Positions 25,750-33,127 of a stretch of 44,226 bases of DNA are shown in pieces; within the stretch, counting starts at the first letter, position 1; each line of letters opens with the position of its first letter. Under the pieces are notes generated by a model that saw only the letters and a list, made by a program, of their open reading frames with translations, was not told the origin of the DNA and did not search any database. Position numbers and translations under genes: made by a program. This DNA is from Candidatus Electrothrix aarhusensis (GTDB lineage Bacteria > Desulfobacterota > Desulfobulbia > Desulfobulbales > Desulfobulbaceae), in NCBI GenBank assembly GCA_004028505.1, contig MTKO01000082.1, positions 1-44,226 of the forward strand, given 5' to 3'.

Positions 25750-27963
25750 TCAAGGATGCTCTTTCGCCTTCAAACGCACACTCAGCTCAACTCGACGATT
25801 TTTCCTGCGTCCTTCCTCTGTTGTGTCGTCCGCAACCGGCTGACTTTCTCCAACGCCTTGCGCATCAATAACCGATTTCGGAATACCCTCCTGCTGTAAA
25901 AATTGGGCAACGGAATCGGCACGCTCTTGCGATAAACGAAGATTAAAGGCTGTTGTCCCCTGTCCGTCTGTGTGTGCAATGATTGTAATCCGCTCTATGG
26001 TATCTTGGGCAAGCGTTCGGGAGAAAGTTCGCAATTTCTGCTTGCCCTTGGCAGATAATGTCGGGCTAGCACTTGCAAAATTGTTATCTGAAAACAGGGT
26101 GATCAGCGTACAGCCCTGTTCATTCACCCGCATCCCCTGAGCAGTATCTGGACAGGCATCATAAACATTATAGACGCCATCCTGATCACTGTCATTGGGA
26201 CATCCGCGTTCATCCGTGCCCTGCGCGAGGTCTGCTGCCGAGTCCAAACGACAGAGATCCTGGTAATCAGGATACTGATCATTATCACTATCCTGAGGAC
26301 AACCGTTACGTCGCACACCGAAACGGAGTTCCTCCGCAGTATTGTCTGAACATGTATCCCAGTAATCCGGCACCCCGTCTTTGTCTTGATCAACAGGACA
26401 TCCGATCAAATTTACCCCCTCCTTGACTTCATCAGGCGCGTTATTGGGACAGGCATCAGTATAGTCTGCTACGCCGTCTTTATCTGTATCCAGCGGACAC
26501 CCTTGTGCCGTTACTCCTTTGCTCAGCTGCTCAGGGGTGTTTTGAAGACATTTGTCACGGTAATCTAAAACCTGATCAAGATCCCTGTCGACCGGGCATC
26601 CCTCAGCATTCACTCCTTCAGCCAACTCTTCAGATGTATTATTGCGACATTTATCCAGGTAATCCGGTACATCATCACCATCCGTATCTAAGGGACAGCC
26701 AACCTGCTCCCCTTCGAGAAAAACGCCCTGTACCAGCTCATCCTTCCTGTTGTCTGGACAAACATCACGTTTATCAACTATGCCGTCCTTATCCCGATCA
26801 ATATTAACGCATCGGGGTAATTCACTCAATTGCGCATCCAGTGCATCTGGTGCATCCGGTGTGACAATGTGATTCTTTAAATCACGATACTCGAATCCTG
26901 TTGGGGTCATCCATTTGATCATATAAGGTTTGTACATGATATCCCCATTATCTTCAAAGGCTATTGCCTGTGTTAACCCCTGACAGGTCCGTAAATAACG
27001 AAGTTCATCCAATACCTTATCCGGTGATGCGGCTCCTGCCTGCTCAACTGCGGCCAACAGTATGTTCACGGAGTCATATCCCAGAGCGGCCAAACTATCT
27101 GGCGGCTGTTTGTAGGTTTGGATAAATTTTTCTCGAAAAAAACGAGTATGGTCACTCTCCGCCTGAAACAAGGTGGGAACACCAACATGAATTGGCTCCT
27201 TTATTTCCTCCTGTAGCCCCTGCATTGCCTGCCAAAAGCTGTGCTCATCAACACCTTCTCCTGTTATAAAAAACGTGTTCCCCACGCCCCGTTTATAAAA
27301 CTCTCGTATAATACTACGAGCCATATCTCCGCTGACCAAAAGAAACACCGCATCCACGGGCTCTTTTTTATGGTGACGCTTAAATTCAACAGCATAGGAG
27401 GTAAATTCCCTCCCGGACATCCCACTGAAAAAGGAGTACTCCACAACCGTCCCAATGCCTTGCCCTGCCAGTGATTGCTTCAGGGCCGCGCTCAATTCAA
27501 GGGCGTACTCGCTTCGTTCATTAAAAATCGCTACCCGCTTGATCCCCCTGGCCGCAGAGTACAAGGCCAGCTGCCCTCCCAACACAGAATTTTTAGGCAG
27601 CATGCGAAAAACATAATCAAAATCCATGCTGGTTAACAAATCATTGGTCGCTGTCGGAGCGATAAAGAGCATCCTATTCTGTTGGTAAAGACCAGCAACA
27701 GAGAGCGCCATAAAAGAATATCTATGCCCGATAACAGCCGTAACAGGACTGGAATGCCGAATAAAATAACGGGCAACCTCTCGGGAGTATTCTTTAATAT
27801 TTTCACCGGCCATCAAACTGGAGGTGTGCTTCAGGATCTCGGATGTCTTGGATTCATTCTGATTAATAATCAGTTTAATTTTTTTTTGCAGAACACCACC
27901 GGATGCATTGGTCTCTGCAACAGCCAACTCTGCGCCCTCAATCAACAGACCGTCCCCTCGCAC
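25750..27963 (-). CDS. LivK-like binding domain - seven TSP3 repeats - OmpA domain (main part)
   Basis: 737 residues in three modules. About 1-375 is a type 1 periplasmic-binding domain like branched-chain amino acid receptors (GAELAVAETNASGGVLQKKI, AVIGHRYSFMALSVAGLY, AALGYDSVNILLAAVEQA). About 390-610 holds seven cysteine-containing thrombospondin type 3 repeats of about 36 residues (D-x-D-x-D-x-x-x-D-x-x-D-x-C), predicted to bind Ca2+. About 620-737 is an OmpA C-terminal peptidoglycan-binding domain (ITIIAHTDGQGTTAFNLRLSQERADSV, GVGESQPVADD, RRKNRRVEL). The signal peptide is in another frame just upstream (27942-28100); restoring one G in the GGG at about 27963 joins them into 783 residues. 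The GTG at 27963 is therefore not a genuine start. It is the first gene of the exporter operon. Confidence 0.88.
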   Translation of the reverse strand: MRGDGLLIEGAELAVAETNASGGVLQKKIKLIINQNESKTSEILKHTSSLMAGENIKEYSREVARYFIRHSSPVTAVIGHRYSFMALSVAGLYQQNRMLFIAPTATNDLLTSMDFDYVFRMLPKNSVLGGQLALYSAARGIKRVAIFNERSEYALELSAALKQSLAGQGIGTVVEYSFFSGMSGREFTSYAVEFKRHHKKEPVDAVFLLVSGDMARSIIREFYKRGVGNTFFITGEGVDEHSFWQAMQGLQEEIKEPIHVGVPTLFQAESDHTRFFREKFIQTYKQPPDSLAALGYDSVNILLAAVEQAGAASPDKVLDELRYLRTCQGLTQAIAFEDNGDIMYKPYMIKWMTPTGFEYRDLKNHIVTPDAPDALDAQLSELPRCVNIDRDKDGIVDKRDVCPDNRKDELVQGVFLEGEQVGCPLDTDGDDVPDYLDKCRNNTSEELAEGVNAEGCPVDRDLDQVLDYRDKCLQNTPEQLSKGVTAQGCPLDTDKDGVADYTDACPNNAPDEVKEGVNLIGCPVDQDKDGVPDYWDTCSDNTAEELRFGVRRNGCPQDSDNDQYPDYQDLCRLDSAADLAQGTDERGCPNDSDQDGVYNVYDACPDTAQGMRVNEQGCTLITLFSDNNFASASPTLSAKGKQKLRTFSRTLAQDTIERITIIAHTDGQGTTAFNLRLSQERADSVAQFLQQEGIPKSVIDAQGVGESQPVADDTTEEGRRKNRRVELSVRLKAKEHP

Positions 27964-28100
27964 CCAGCTATGCCGATATGAATCGTATTTCCTTCATCTT
28001 TCTCAATAACCTGCTCAACGGTTTGCGGCTCGTTACGGCAACCCGACAGAAGAAGAAAGAATAAACAGCAAAAGGCTGCGGCGACTTTTCTCATTTTCAT
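27942..28100 (-). CDS. Lipoprotein signal peptide of the LivK-TSP3-OmpA protein (frameshifted N-terminus)
   Basis: From the ATG at 28100 the frame reads MKMRKVAAAFCCLFFLLLSGC, a type II signal with a lipobox L-L-S-G-C. It continues NEPQTVEQVIEKDEGNTIHIGIAG, which is the first strand of a periplasmic-binding fold. The frame is then lost, while VRGDGLLIEGAELAV continues in the next frame. This identifies the protein as a lipoprotein. The frame is open upstream to 28247, but that segment covers the terminator hairpin and is not plausible coding sequence. No good ribosome site is seen; a C8 tract (plus-strand G at 28116-28123) lies about 16 bases before the start. Confidence 0.8.
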   Translation of the reverse strand: MKMRKVAAAFCCLFFLLLSGCRNEPQTVEQVIEKDEGNTIHIGIAGCEGTVC

Positions 28101-28115
28101 CAAAATAACAAAAAA

Positions 28116-28123
28116 GGGGGGGG
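28116..28123. repeat. Poly-G(8)/poly-C tract in the 5' leader of the lipoprotein gene
   Basis: Eight G on the plus strand (C on the coding strand), about 16 bases upstream of the lipoprotein ATG and where a ribosome site would be expected. Confidence 0.6.
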
Positions 28124-28189
28124 AGAGAAGAATACATTGGCACGGCTCTGCTTCACAACGAGCAACAGGGCAGCTTGTTACAAAATTAC

Positions 28190-28222
28190 AAAAAAGCCAC
28201 ACTTCAGGGCCTGAAGTGTGGC
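28190..28222 (-). terminator. Strong intrinsic terminator downstream of the small Gly-Gly ORF
   Basis: Read on the minus strand, GCCACACTTCAGG and CCTGAAGTGTGGC form perfect 13-base arms around one base, followed by six T (28195-28190). It lies 32 bp after the stop of the 46-residue ORF and before the lipoprotein gene, so the peptide transcript should end here and the exporter operon likely has its own start or depends on read-through. Confidence 0.8.
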
Positions 28223-28253
28223 GAAAAAAACAAACACATCCAATCATAAAGCC

Positions 28254-28394
28254 TTATGAGGATTTCATTCCGTATAACGACCTCATATCCTCCCAGAAAC
28301 CGCCTGCTTTTATCTGAGATTGAAGCACAATTCCTTTTTTCTTTGTCAGCTTTTTCTCAACATTTTTGCTACGTACGTCTTTTTTCGTCTTCAT
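28254..28394 (-). CDS. 46-residue ORF with a Gly-Gly motif, candidate exported peptide precursor
   Basis: The ATG at 28394 is preceded by GGAGGG with a six-base gap, a strong ribosome site, and the ORF is followed by a strong terminator. The N-terminal 20 residues are very lysine-rich (MKTKKDVRSKNVEKKLTKKK), then VLQSQIKAGGF, then a 14-residue tail after Gly31-Gly32 rich in aromatic and charged residues (FWEDMRSLYGMKSS). C39 exporters cut after such Gly-Gly pairs, and a C39 exporter operon starts about 150 bp downstream. The leader lacks the usual hydrophobic residues at -4, -7 and -12, so the precursor role is a hypothesis. A related motif occurs in the ORF upstream of ppk1 (31382-31561). 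No database family is recognised. Confidence 0.6.
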   Translation of the reverse strand: MKTKKDVRSKNVEKKLTKKKGIVLQSQIKAGGFWEDMRSLYGMKSS

Positions 28395-28447
28395 TGCCCG
28401 CCCTCCGTTGGTAAAATATTATCATCCCAGCTGTATTATAGCAGATA

Positions 28448-29044
28448 CTATCCCGGTTGATCACCTTTGTCCCGCAGAGTTTCATTCTTTTTCTTCTTTT
28501 TTAAAGACGCAACAACCTCTTTCCCCTTTTCATACTGCTCGGCAAAATAATCGCGCACCGCTTCAGGATCAAAGGTCAAAAACGTCCCGCCAGAGGCAAA
28601 ATGTCTGGCAAAAACTTTACCCACTGCATAGGTTGAAGCACCGTTTAAAACCAACAATGTTCCGTAAGATAATATATGTCCGACACCTGGGATAAATTTA
28701 CTCAAACTGGCTGCCACAGGGGCGGCAGAGGCCACGGGTGCCACTCCACCGACCAGACTGCTGCTTGCGGATCGCCCCACGCTCGCCTTAAATTCCACCC
28801 CGTAAATTTGAGAAAGCCGGTGGAGCATCCTCAATTGCAGAGCAGCTAATGCAGCCAAATCAAGGAGGGGAAAAGGAACAAAGCCCATTGCCATACCGGC
28901 ATACGTGTAGTAAAGGATACGCTGTTTTGCTTCGGCATCCTTTCCTGCATTATCTCCTTCATGTATTTCTTCATGTACATATTCTTTATGTAGACTTCCC
29001 GCTATTTCTTCTTCAGTTGTTACACGCTCATCAACCCCTATCAT
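28448..29044 (-). CDS. DUF697/YcjF-like membrane-associated protein
   Basis: A 198-residue protein when started at the ATG at 29044 (MIGVDERVTTEEE). The first 50 residues are acidic and polar. The rest is the DUF697/YcjF-type region with hydrophobic helices (ILYYTYAGMAMGFVPFPLLDLAALAALQLRML, GVAPVASAAPVAASLSKFIPGVGHILSYGTLLVLNGASTYAVG) and the conserved end ARHFASGGTFLTFDPEAVRDYF. A lysine-rich tail follows. Family members are often paired with GTPases or envelope-stress functions, but none is adjacent here. It is upstream of the Gly-Gly ORF on the same strand with a 53-bp gap and no terminator in between, so the two may share a transcript. The longer frame to 29110 is less likely. Confidence 0.75.
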   Translation of the reverse strand: MIGVDERVTTEEEIAGSLHKEYVHEEIHEGDNAGKDAEAKQRILYYTYAGMAMGFVPFPLLDLAALAALQLRMLHRLSQIYGVEFKASVGRSASSSLVGGVAPVASAAPVAASLSKFIPGVGHILSYGTLLVLNGASTYAVGKVFARHFASGGTFLTFDPEAVRDYFAEQYEKGKEVVASLKKKKKNETLRDKGDQPG

Positions 29045-29177
29045 CCGGTCCTCCTTACCGTGCAATAATCTTAAACAAATAATGTACTCTTCAAAGGTAA
29101 AAGGAGTCAACCCCTATTCATTGTAGCCTCTCTTTAGCAACGCGTTACAAGGAGCGCGTACAAGGAGCTTCCTGAAT

Positions 29178-31385
29178 TCACTTCTTCCCTCGCCCCTTTT
29201 TTCGCTTCACAAGCCTTTTCTGCTCCAAGCTGCAAAGGGCCTGGGCATCGGATAAGCGTTTCTCTGCCTTCTCAATCAGGATTTCATGACAGCCTTTTTT
29301 GCGTTCACCGGTGCATTGGATATAGCTGCCGTCCGGCAGCATTTCCCAAGCGCTGCGCTGATCAGCAAGCTGCACATCAAGGACTTCCCGCAAGACCTTA
29401 CGCAGTTCTTCGGGCTCTACCGGCGTGATGACCTCCACCCGATATTCCAGATTGCGCTTCATAATATCAGCAGAACCGATGAAATACTCTTCCTCACCGT
29501 TATTCTGAAAATAATAGATACGGGTATGCTCCAAAAACCTCCCCACTATGGAGACAACCCGGACATTTTCCGACAGACCGGGTATACCGGGCCTGAGCCG
29601 ACAGGAATCCCGAATCAGGAGATCCACCTGCACACCAGCCATAGAGGCCTTGTACAGGGCTGCCGTGATATCCTTATCCTCCAGGGCATTGGTTTTGAAC
29701 TGAATTCTCCCCGGATTCTTAGTGCTATGATTGGCAATCTCCCGCTCTATTTTGTCCAGCAAGGCCTTTTTCAGCACCCTGGGGGAGGGCAGCAATTTAC
29801 GATAATTTCTCTCCGGCGCATAGCCGGTGGTTAGATAATTAAATAACTCGGTAAGATCCTGGGCAATCACCCTATCACTGGTCAGCAGTCCCAGATCAGA
29901 ATAGATCCTAGCCGTGCCTGCATGATAATTCCCTGTGCCGATATGGGCGTAACGGCGCAGACCGTCAAAATCCCTACGTACCACAAAGATGACCTTGGAA
30001 TGGGTCTTCAGGCCGACAACCCCGTAAGTGACATGCACCCCGGCCTCTTCAAGATGCTCGGCCCAGCGAATATTGGCAGACTCATCAAACCGGGCCATAA
30101 GCTCCACCACCACAGCAACCTGCTTGCCGTTCTGGGCTGCATCCAACAGATAGGGAATAATCCGGGAGCCTGCCGAGGTGCGATACAGGGTCATTTTTAT
30201 CGCCAAGACCTTGGGATCTCGGCTGGCCTCTCGGAGAAAGCGTTGCACAGAGCTGTCAAAGGACTCATAGGGATGTTGAAGCAAAAGAGAGCCCTTTTCC
30301 CTAATGATATGAAAAATATTGGGAGAATCTCCGGAAAGACAGAAATGATCAAAAGGCTGATGCAGGGGATAATGAAATTCCGGGATATCAATGGAGGCAA
30401 TCTCAAAAAGATCCCGTTTACCGATAATGCCCTCCACAGTGAACACATCTTTTTCCTCATCAATACCCAGTTCAGCAGCCAGCATCCCCCGATGAAGCGC
30501 TGACATATCGGCATCCACTTCCAGGCGGACAATCTCGGCAAATTTTCGATTGCGCAGAGCCGTCTCAATCACGGCCAGCAGATCATTTGCATTGGCTCCG
30601 TCCTGCTCGGTAATGGCATTCCTCGTGACCCGGAAAAAGGCACAGGATTCAACAACCAGGCCGGGAAAGACCACCGTCAAATTATTGGCGATCAGATCCT
30701 CAAAACGAATATAGAGATGCCCCTCCCCCACTCGAAGAAACCGGGGAATACCTACTCCAGTGGGCACCTTGATTCGATTGAGAAAGGGGTGCGCATCGTG
30801 CTGATATTTGGTCACGACCAGCAAGTTAACAGACAGGTTGGAGATAAAGGGGAAGGGATGCGCCGGATCCATACCTTGGGGGGTCAGGAGAGGGTAGATG
30901 TTTTCCTGGAAATAATTATCCACCTCTTTTTGCTGGTCCTTATCCAGCTCCTGATAACCGACAATGCGTATGCCCTGCTCAGAGAGCTTGCCGAGCAACT
31001 CCTGCTCCAGCTGCTTCTTTTTTACCAGGATACTGCGCACCACCGCATGACATTCATCGATCTGCCCGCCCGGTGTGCGACCGTCCACGGTCAGCTTGCG
31101 CACCCCGGCCCCGACCTGCTGTTTCAGGCCACCGATCCGCTTCATGTAAAATTCATCGAGGTTACCGCCGACAATGGACAGAAACATAATCCGCTCCAGG
31201 AGCGGGGTTCGTTCATCCTCGCCCTCGTGCAGGACCCGACGATTAAATTCCAGCCAGGTCAGCTCCCGGTTCAGGTACCATTCCGGCGAGGTGAGATCAA
31301 ACTCCGGCTTGTCCGTGTTGCTGTTTTCTGCGCCGGGGTTCTTTTCCTTGGGTTCCACTACCGCAACCTCATTTTTTTTAATCAT
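29178..31385 (-). CDS. ppk1: Polyphosphate kinase 1
   Basis: A 735-residue PPK1 that makes polyphosphate from ATP. The N-domain reads YLNRELTWLEFNRRVLHEGED and LERIMFLSIVGGNLDEFYMKRIG. The middle includes PLLTPQGMDPAHPFPFISNLSVNLLV. The catalytic region has MTLYRTSAGSRIIPYLLDAAQNGKQVAVVVEL, the phosphorylated-His motif GLKTHSKVIFVV, YAHIGTGNYH and LFNYLTTGY. The C-domain ends with IGSADIMKRNLEYRVEVITPVE. The length is normal, with a charged extension at both ends. Its ATG overlaps the stop of an upstream small ORF as ATGA, implying coupling. With the PPK2 at 12.7-13.6 kb, both polyP enzymes are near each other on the chromosome. Confidence 0.95.
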   Translation of the reverse strand: MIKKNEVAVVEPKEKNPGAENSNTDKPEFDLTSPEWYLNRELTWLEFNRRVLHEGEDERTPLLERIMFLSIVGGNLDEFYMKRIGGLKQQVGAGVRKLTVDGRTPGGQIDECHAVVRSILVKKKQLEQELLGKLSEQGIRIVGYQELDKDQQKEVDNYFQENIYPLLTPQGMDPAHPFPFISNLSVNLLVVTKYQHDAHPFLNRIKVPTGVGIPRFLRVGEGHLYIRFEDLIANNLTVVFPGLVVESCAFFRVTRNAITEQDGANANDLLAVIETALRNRKFAEIVRLEVDADMSALHRGMLAAELGIDEEKDVFTVEGIIGKRDLFEIASIDIPEFHYPLHQPFDHFCLSGDSPNIFHIIREKGSLLLQHPYESFDSSVQRFLREASRDPKVLAIKMTLYRTSAGSRIIPYLLDAAQNGKQVAVVVELMARFDESANIRWAEHLEEAGVHVTYGVVGLKTHSKVIFVVRRDFDGLRRYAHIGTGNYHAGTARIYSDLGLLTSDRVIAQDLTELFNYLTTGYAPERNYRKLLPSPRVLKKALLDKIEREIANHSTKNPGRIQFKTNALEDKDITAALYKASMAGVQVDLLIRDSCRLRPGIPGLSENVRVVSIVGRFLEHTRIYYFQNNGEEEYFIGSADIMKRNLEYRVEVITPVEPEELRKVLREVLDVQLADQRSAWEMLPDGSYIQCTGERKKGCHEILIEKAEKRLSDAQALCSLEQKRLVKRKKGRGKK

Positions 31386-31561
31386 CGCTCCCTCTTCTCT
31401 TTGTTTAAAGACCGCAGCTTGCGGATGTTGTCAAAAGACCCAGCTTTCACCTCAGCAGGCAGAACCTGCCGTCCCGATTCTTCCGCTGTAGTATTGAGCA
31501 GTTGTGGTGGGAAGTCAACATTTTTCGCTTTGCTGACTTGGTTTTTGGATTGCTTGATCAT
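31382..31561 (-). CDS. Small ORF coupled to ppk1, sharing the K-A-G-[GS]-F motif
   Basis: A 59-residue ORF from the ATG at 31561 (MIKQSKNQVSKAKN). Its stop overlaps the ppk1 start (ATGA), and coding strand AGAGGGAGC serves as the ppk1 ribosome site within it. Residues 33-43, VLPAEVKAGSF, match VLQSQIKAGGF of the 46-residue ORF at 28254-28394, and the following DNIRKL resembles EDMRSL there. Both start with a lysine-rich segment. Gly-Ser is also an accepted C39 cleavage pair. The start has no clear ribosome site, and an earlier in-frame ATG at 31597 or 31642 is possible. The function is unknown; the two ORFs appear to be one small-protein family in this genome. Confidence 0.5.
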   Translation of the reverse strand: MIKQSKNQVSKAKNVDFPPQLLNTTAEESGRQVLPAEVKAGSFDNIRKLRSLNKEKRER

Positions 31562-31870
31562 GGAATTTGAATCTGTGCCCCTGCCTGTACCCCGCATCAC
31601 TGCGCGGCCTAATTTTGGCCTGCAATACCGGGGTGAGTACATTTCACCCTGTCAATTACTGTTTCTTGTTTACTTTTCATTCAAGATGGTTAAGAGTTGG
31701 CTTGACAGAATGATGACTTTATTTTTCATGTTTGCCCTTTTAATATCCTGTTCGATCATGCAATATGAAAACATGCTTTTCCTCTGAAATTGTCGTCAAA
31801 ATAATCAAACTAAACTTTTAACACTGTATTCGCTGGCGTACAGGGTTCTCACGAAAGAGGCATTAAAAAT
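31562..31870. other. Divergent intergenic region, nothing recognised
   Basis: Between the ppk1-linked ORF (minus) and the DUF21-CBS gene (plus). It is AT-rich in its right half. A TTGACA occurs near 31703 on the plus strand, but no -10 box stands at proper spacing. No other structure is seen. Confidence 0.35.
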
Positions 31871-33127
31871 ATGAACGCTGATGGTCTGTTATTAATAATT
31901 TATGTACTGCTAGCATTGGTTTTTTCATTTCTCTGTTCTGTGGCGGAATCGGTACTTTTAAGTATTACGCCTTCATTTATTGAAGGACAGAAAGAAAGGC
32001 GGCCTAAGCAAGCCGCGCTTTTAAAACGACTGAGACAAGATAAGGTGGACCAATCACTTGCAGCCATTTTGACACTCAACACTATTGCGCATACGGTTGG
32101 CGCGATCGGTGCTGGGGCCAAAGCGACAGTCGTCTTTGGAAGCGCATGGTTTGGTCTGTTTTCTGCTGTCATGACGCTTTTGATTCTTTTTTTCTCCGAA
32201 ATCATACCTAAGACTTTAGGAGCCGTCTACTGGACAACACTTGTAGGTCCAATTTCGTCTTTTCTAAAGATCCTGATTGTGCTGCTTTATCCCATTGTGT
32301 GGATTTCGGAGAGACTAACAAAGCTTATTTCACACGGAAAAAATATTCACATTTTCAGTAGAGACGAATTTATCGCCATGGCTCAGGTAGGCGTCCAGAC
32401 GGGGCATATTCGCGATAAGGAATCAAGGCTTATCCGAAACATATTCCGATTCGATTCGCTCAAAGTGGACGATATCATGACACCACGTACTGTTATCTCC
32501 GCATTACCTGAGGATATGAAGATTATCGATTCGTTGAAACACGTTACCCAAATTCCTTTTTCACGTCTGCCGCTCTATACGACGGACCTTGACAACATAA
32601 CTGGTTTTGTTCTTAAAGAGGATATTCTCATCAACGCAGCTCAGAATCAGAAGCAAGGCGATCAAAAACTTAATGCATTGAAACGTGAAATACTTACTGT
32701 TCCAGATTCGGTATCGTTGACAGTATTATTGGAGCAGTTTCTTAAGGATCGTCAGCACATCGCTATAGTCGTCAATAATAAGCATGGCGGGACGGATGGA
32801 CTGGTGACACTAGAGGATTTAATCGAGACGATTATGGGTATGGAAATTATGGATGAAACAGACGATGTTGAAGACATGCGTGCTCTAGCACGGAAACAAT
32901 GGAAGAAACGTGCTAAGGGAATGGGACTTGATGCTGATACCTTTGATCAAAGAAAGGACGAACAAGCCACTTCAGCCGACGCAAAAAGCTGCGCGGTTGA
33001 TGAGACTCCACCCCTGCGTAAATCACGGGGCTCTAATCGGATGTCCCTCCGGGACAGGGCAGCAAATATGATGAATGGATTATGTGGCGTAGCTGGTACG
33101 TTGGAGAGGTTGGGTTATGGGGGGTGA
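31871..33127 (+). CDS. DUF21-CBS (CNNM/CorC-type) membrane protein with an unusual tail
   Basis: A 418-residue protein. Residues 1 to about 165 form the DUF21/CNNM membrane domain with three to four helices (LLIIYVLLALVFSFLCSVAESVLLS, FSAVMTLLILFFSEIIPKTLGAVYW). About 180-330 is a CBS pair (VDDIMTPRTVISALPEDMKI, FSRLPLYTTDLDNITGFVLKEDIL, HIAIVVNNKHGGTDGLVTLEDLIETIMGMEI). Relatives transport or sense Mg2+ or other divalent cations. The last 70 residues (from KKRAKGMGLDADTFD) do not look like the family and end in GTLERLGYGG, overlapping the start of the next gene by 11 bp. This tail may derive from a recombination junction with the restriction-type locus that follows. Confidence 0.85.
   Translation: MNADGLLLIIYVLLALVFSFLCSVAESVLLSITPSFIEGQKERRPKQAALLKRLRQDKVDQSLAAILTLNTIAHTVGAIGAGAKATVVFGSAWFGLFSAVMTLLILFFSEIIPKTLGAVYWTTLVGPISSFLKILIVLLYPIVWISERLTKLISHGKNIHIFSRDEFIAMAQVGVQTGHIRDKESRLIRNIFRFDSLKVDDIMTPRTVISALPEDMKIIDSLKHVTQIPFSRLPLYTTDLDNITGFVLKEDILINAAQNQKQGDQKLNALKREILTVPDSVSLTVLLEQFLKDRQHIAIVVNNKHGGTDGLVTLEDLIETIMGMEIMDETDDVEDMRALARKQWKKRAKGMGLDADTFDQRKDEQATSADAKSCAVDETPPLRKSRGSNRMSLRDRAANMMNGLCGVAGTLERLGYGG

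Noticed and set aside
30717-31787. 356-residue plus-strand ORF opposite ppk1
   Set aside because: Antisense shadow of ppk1, with no domain and a composition typical of reverse-frame reading.
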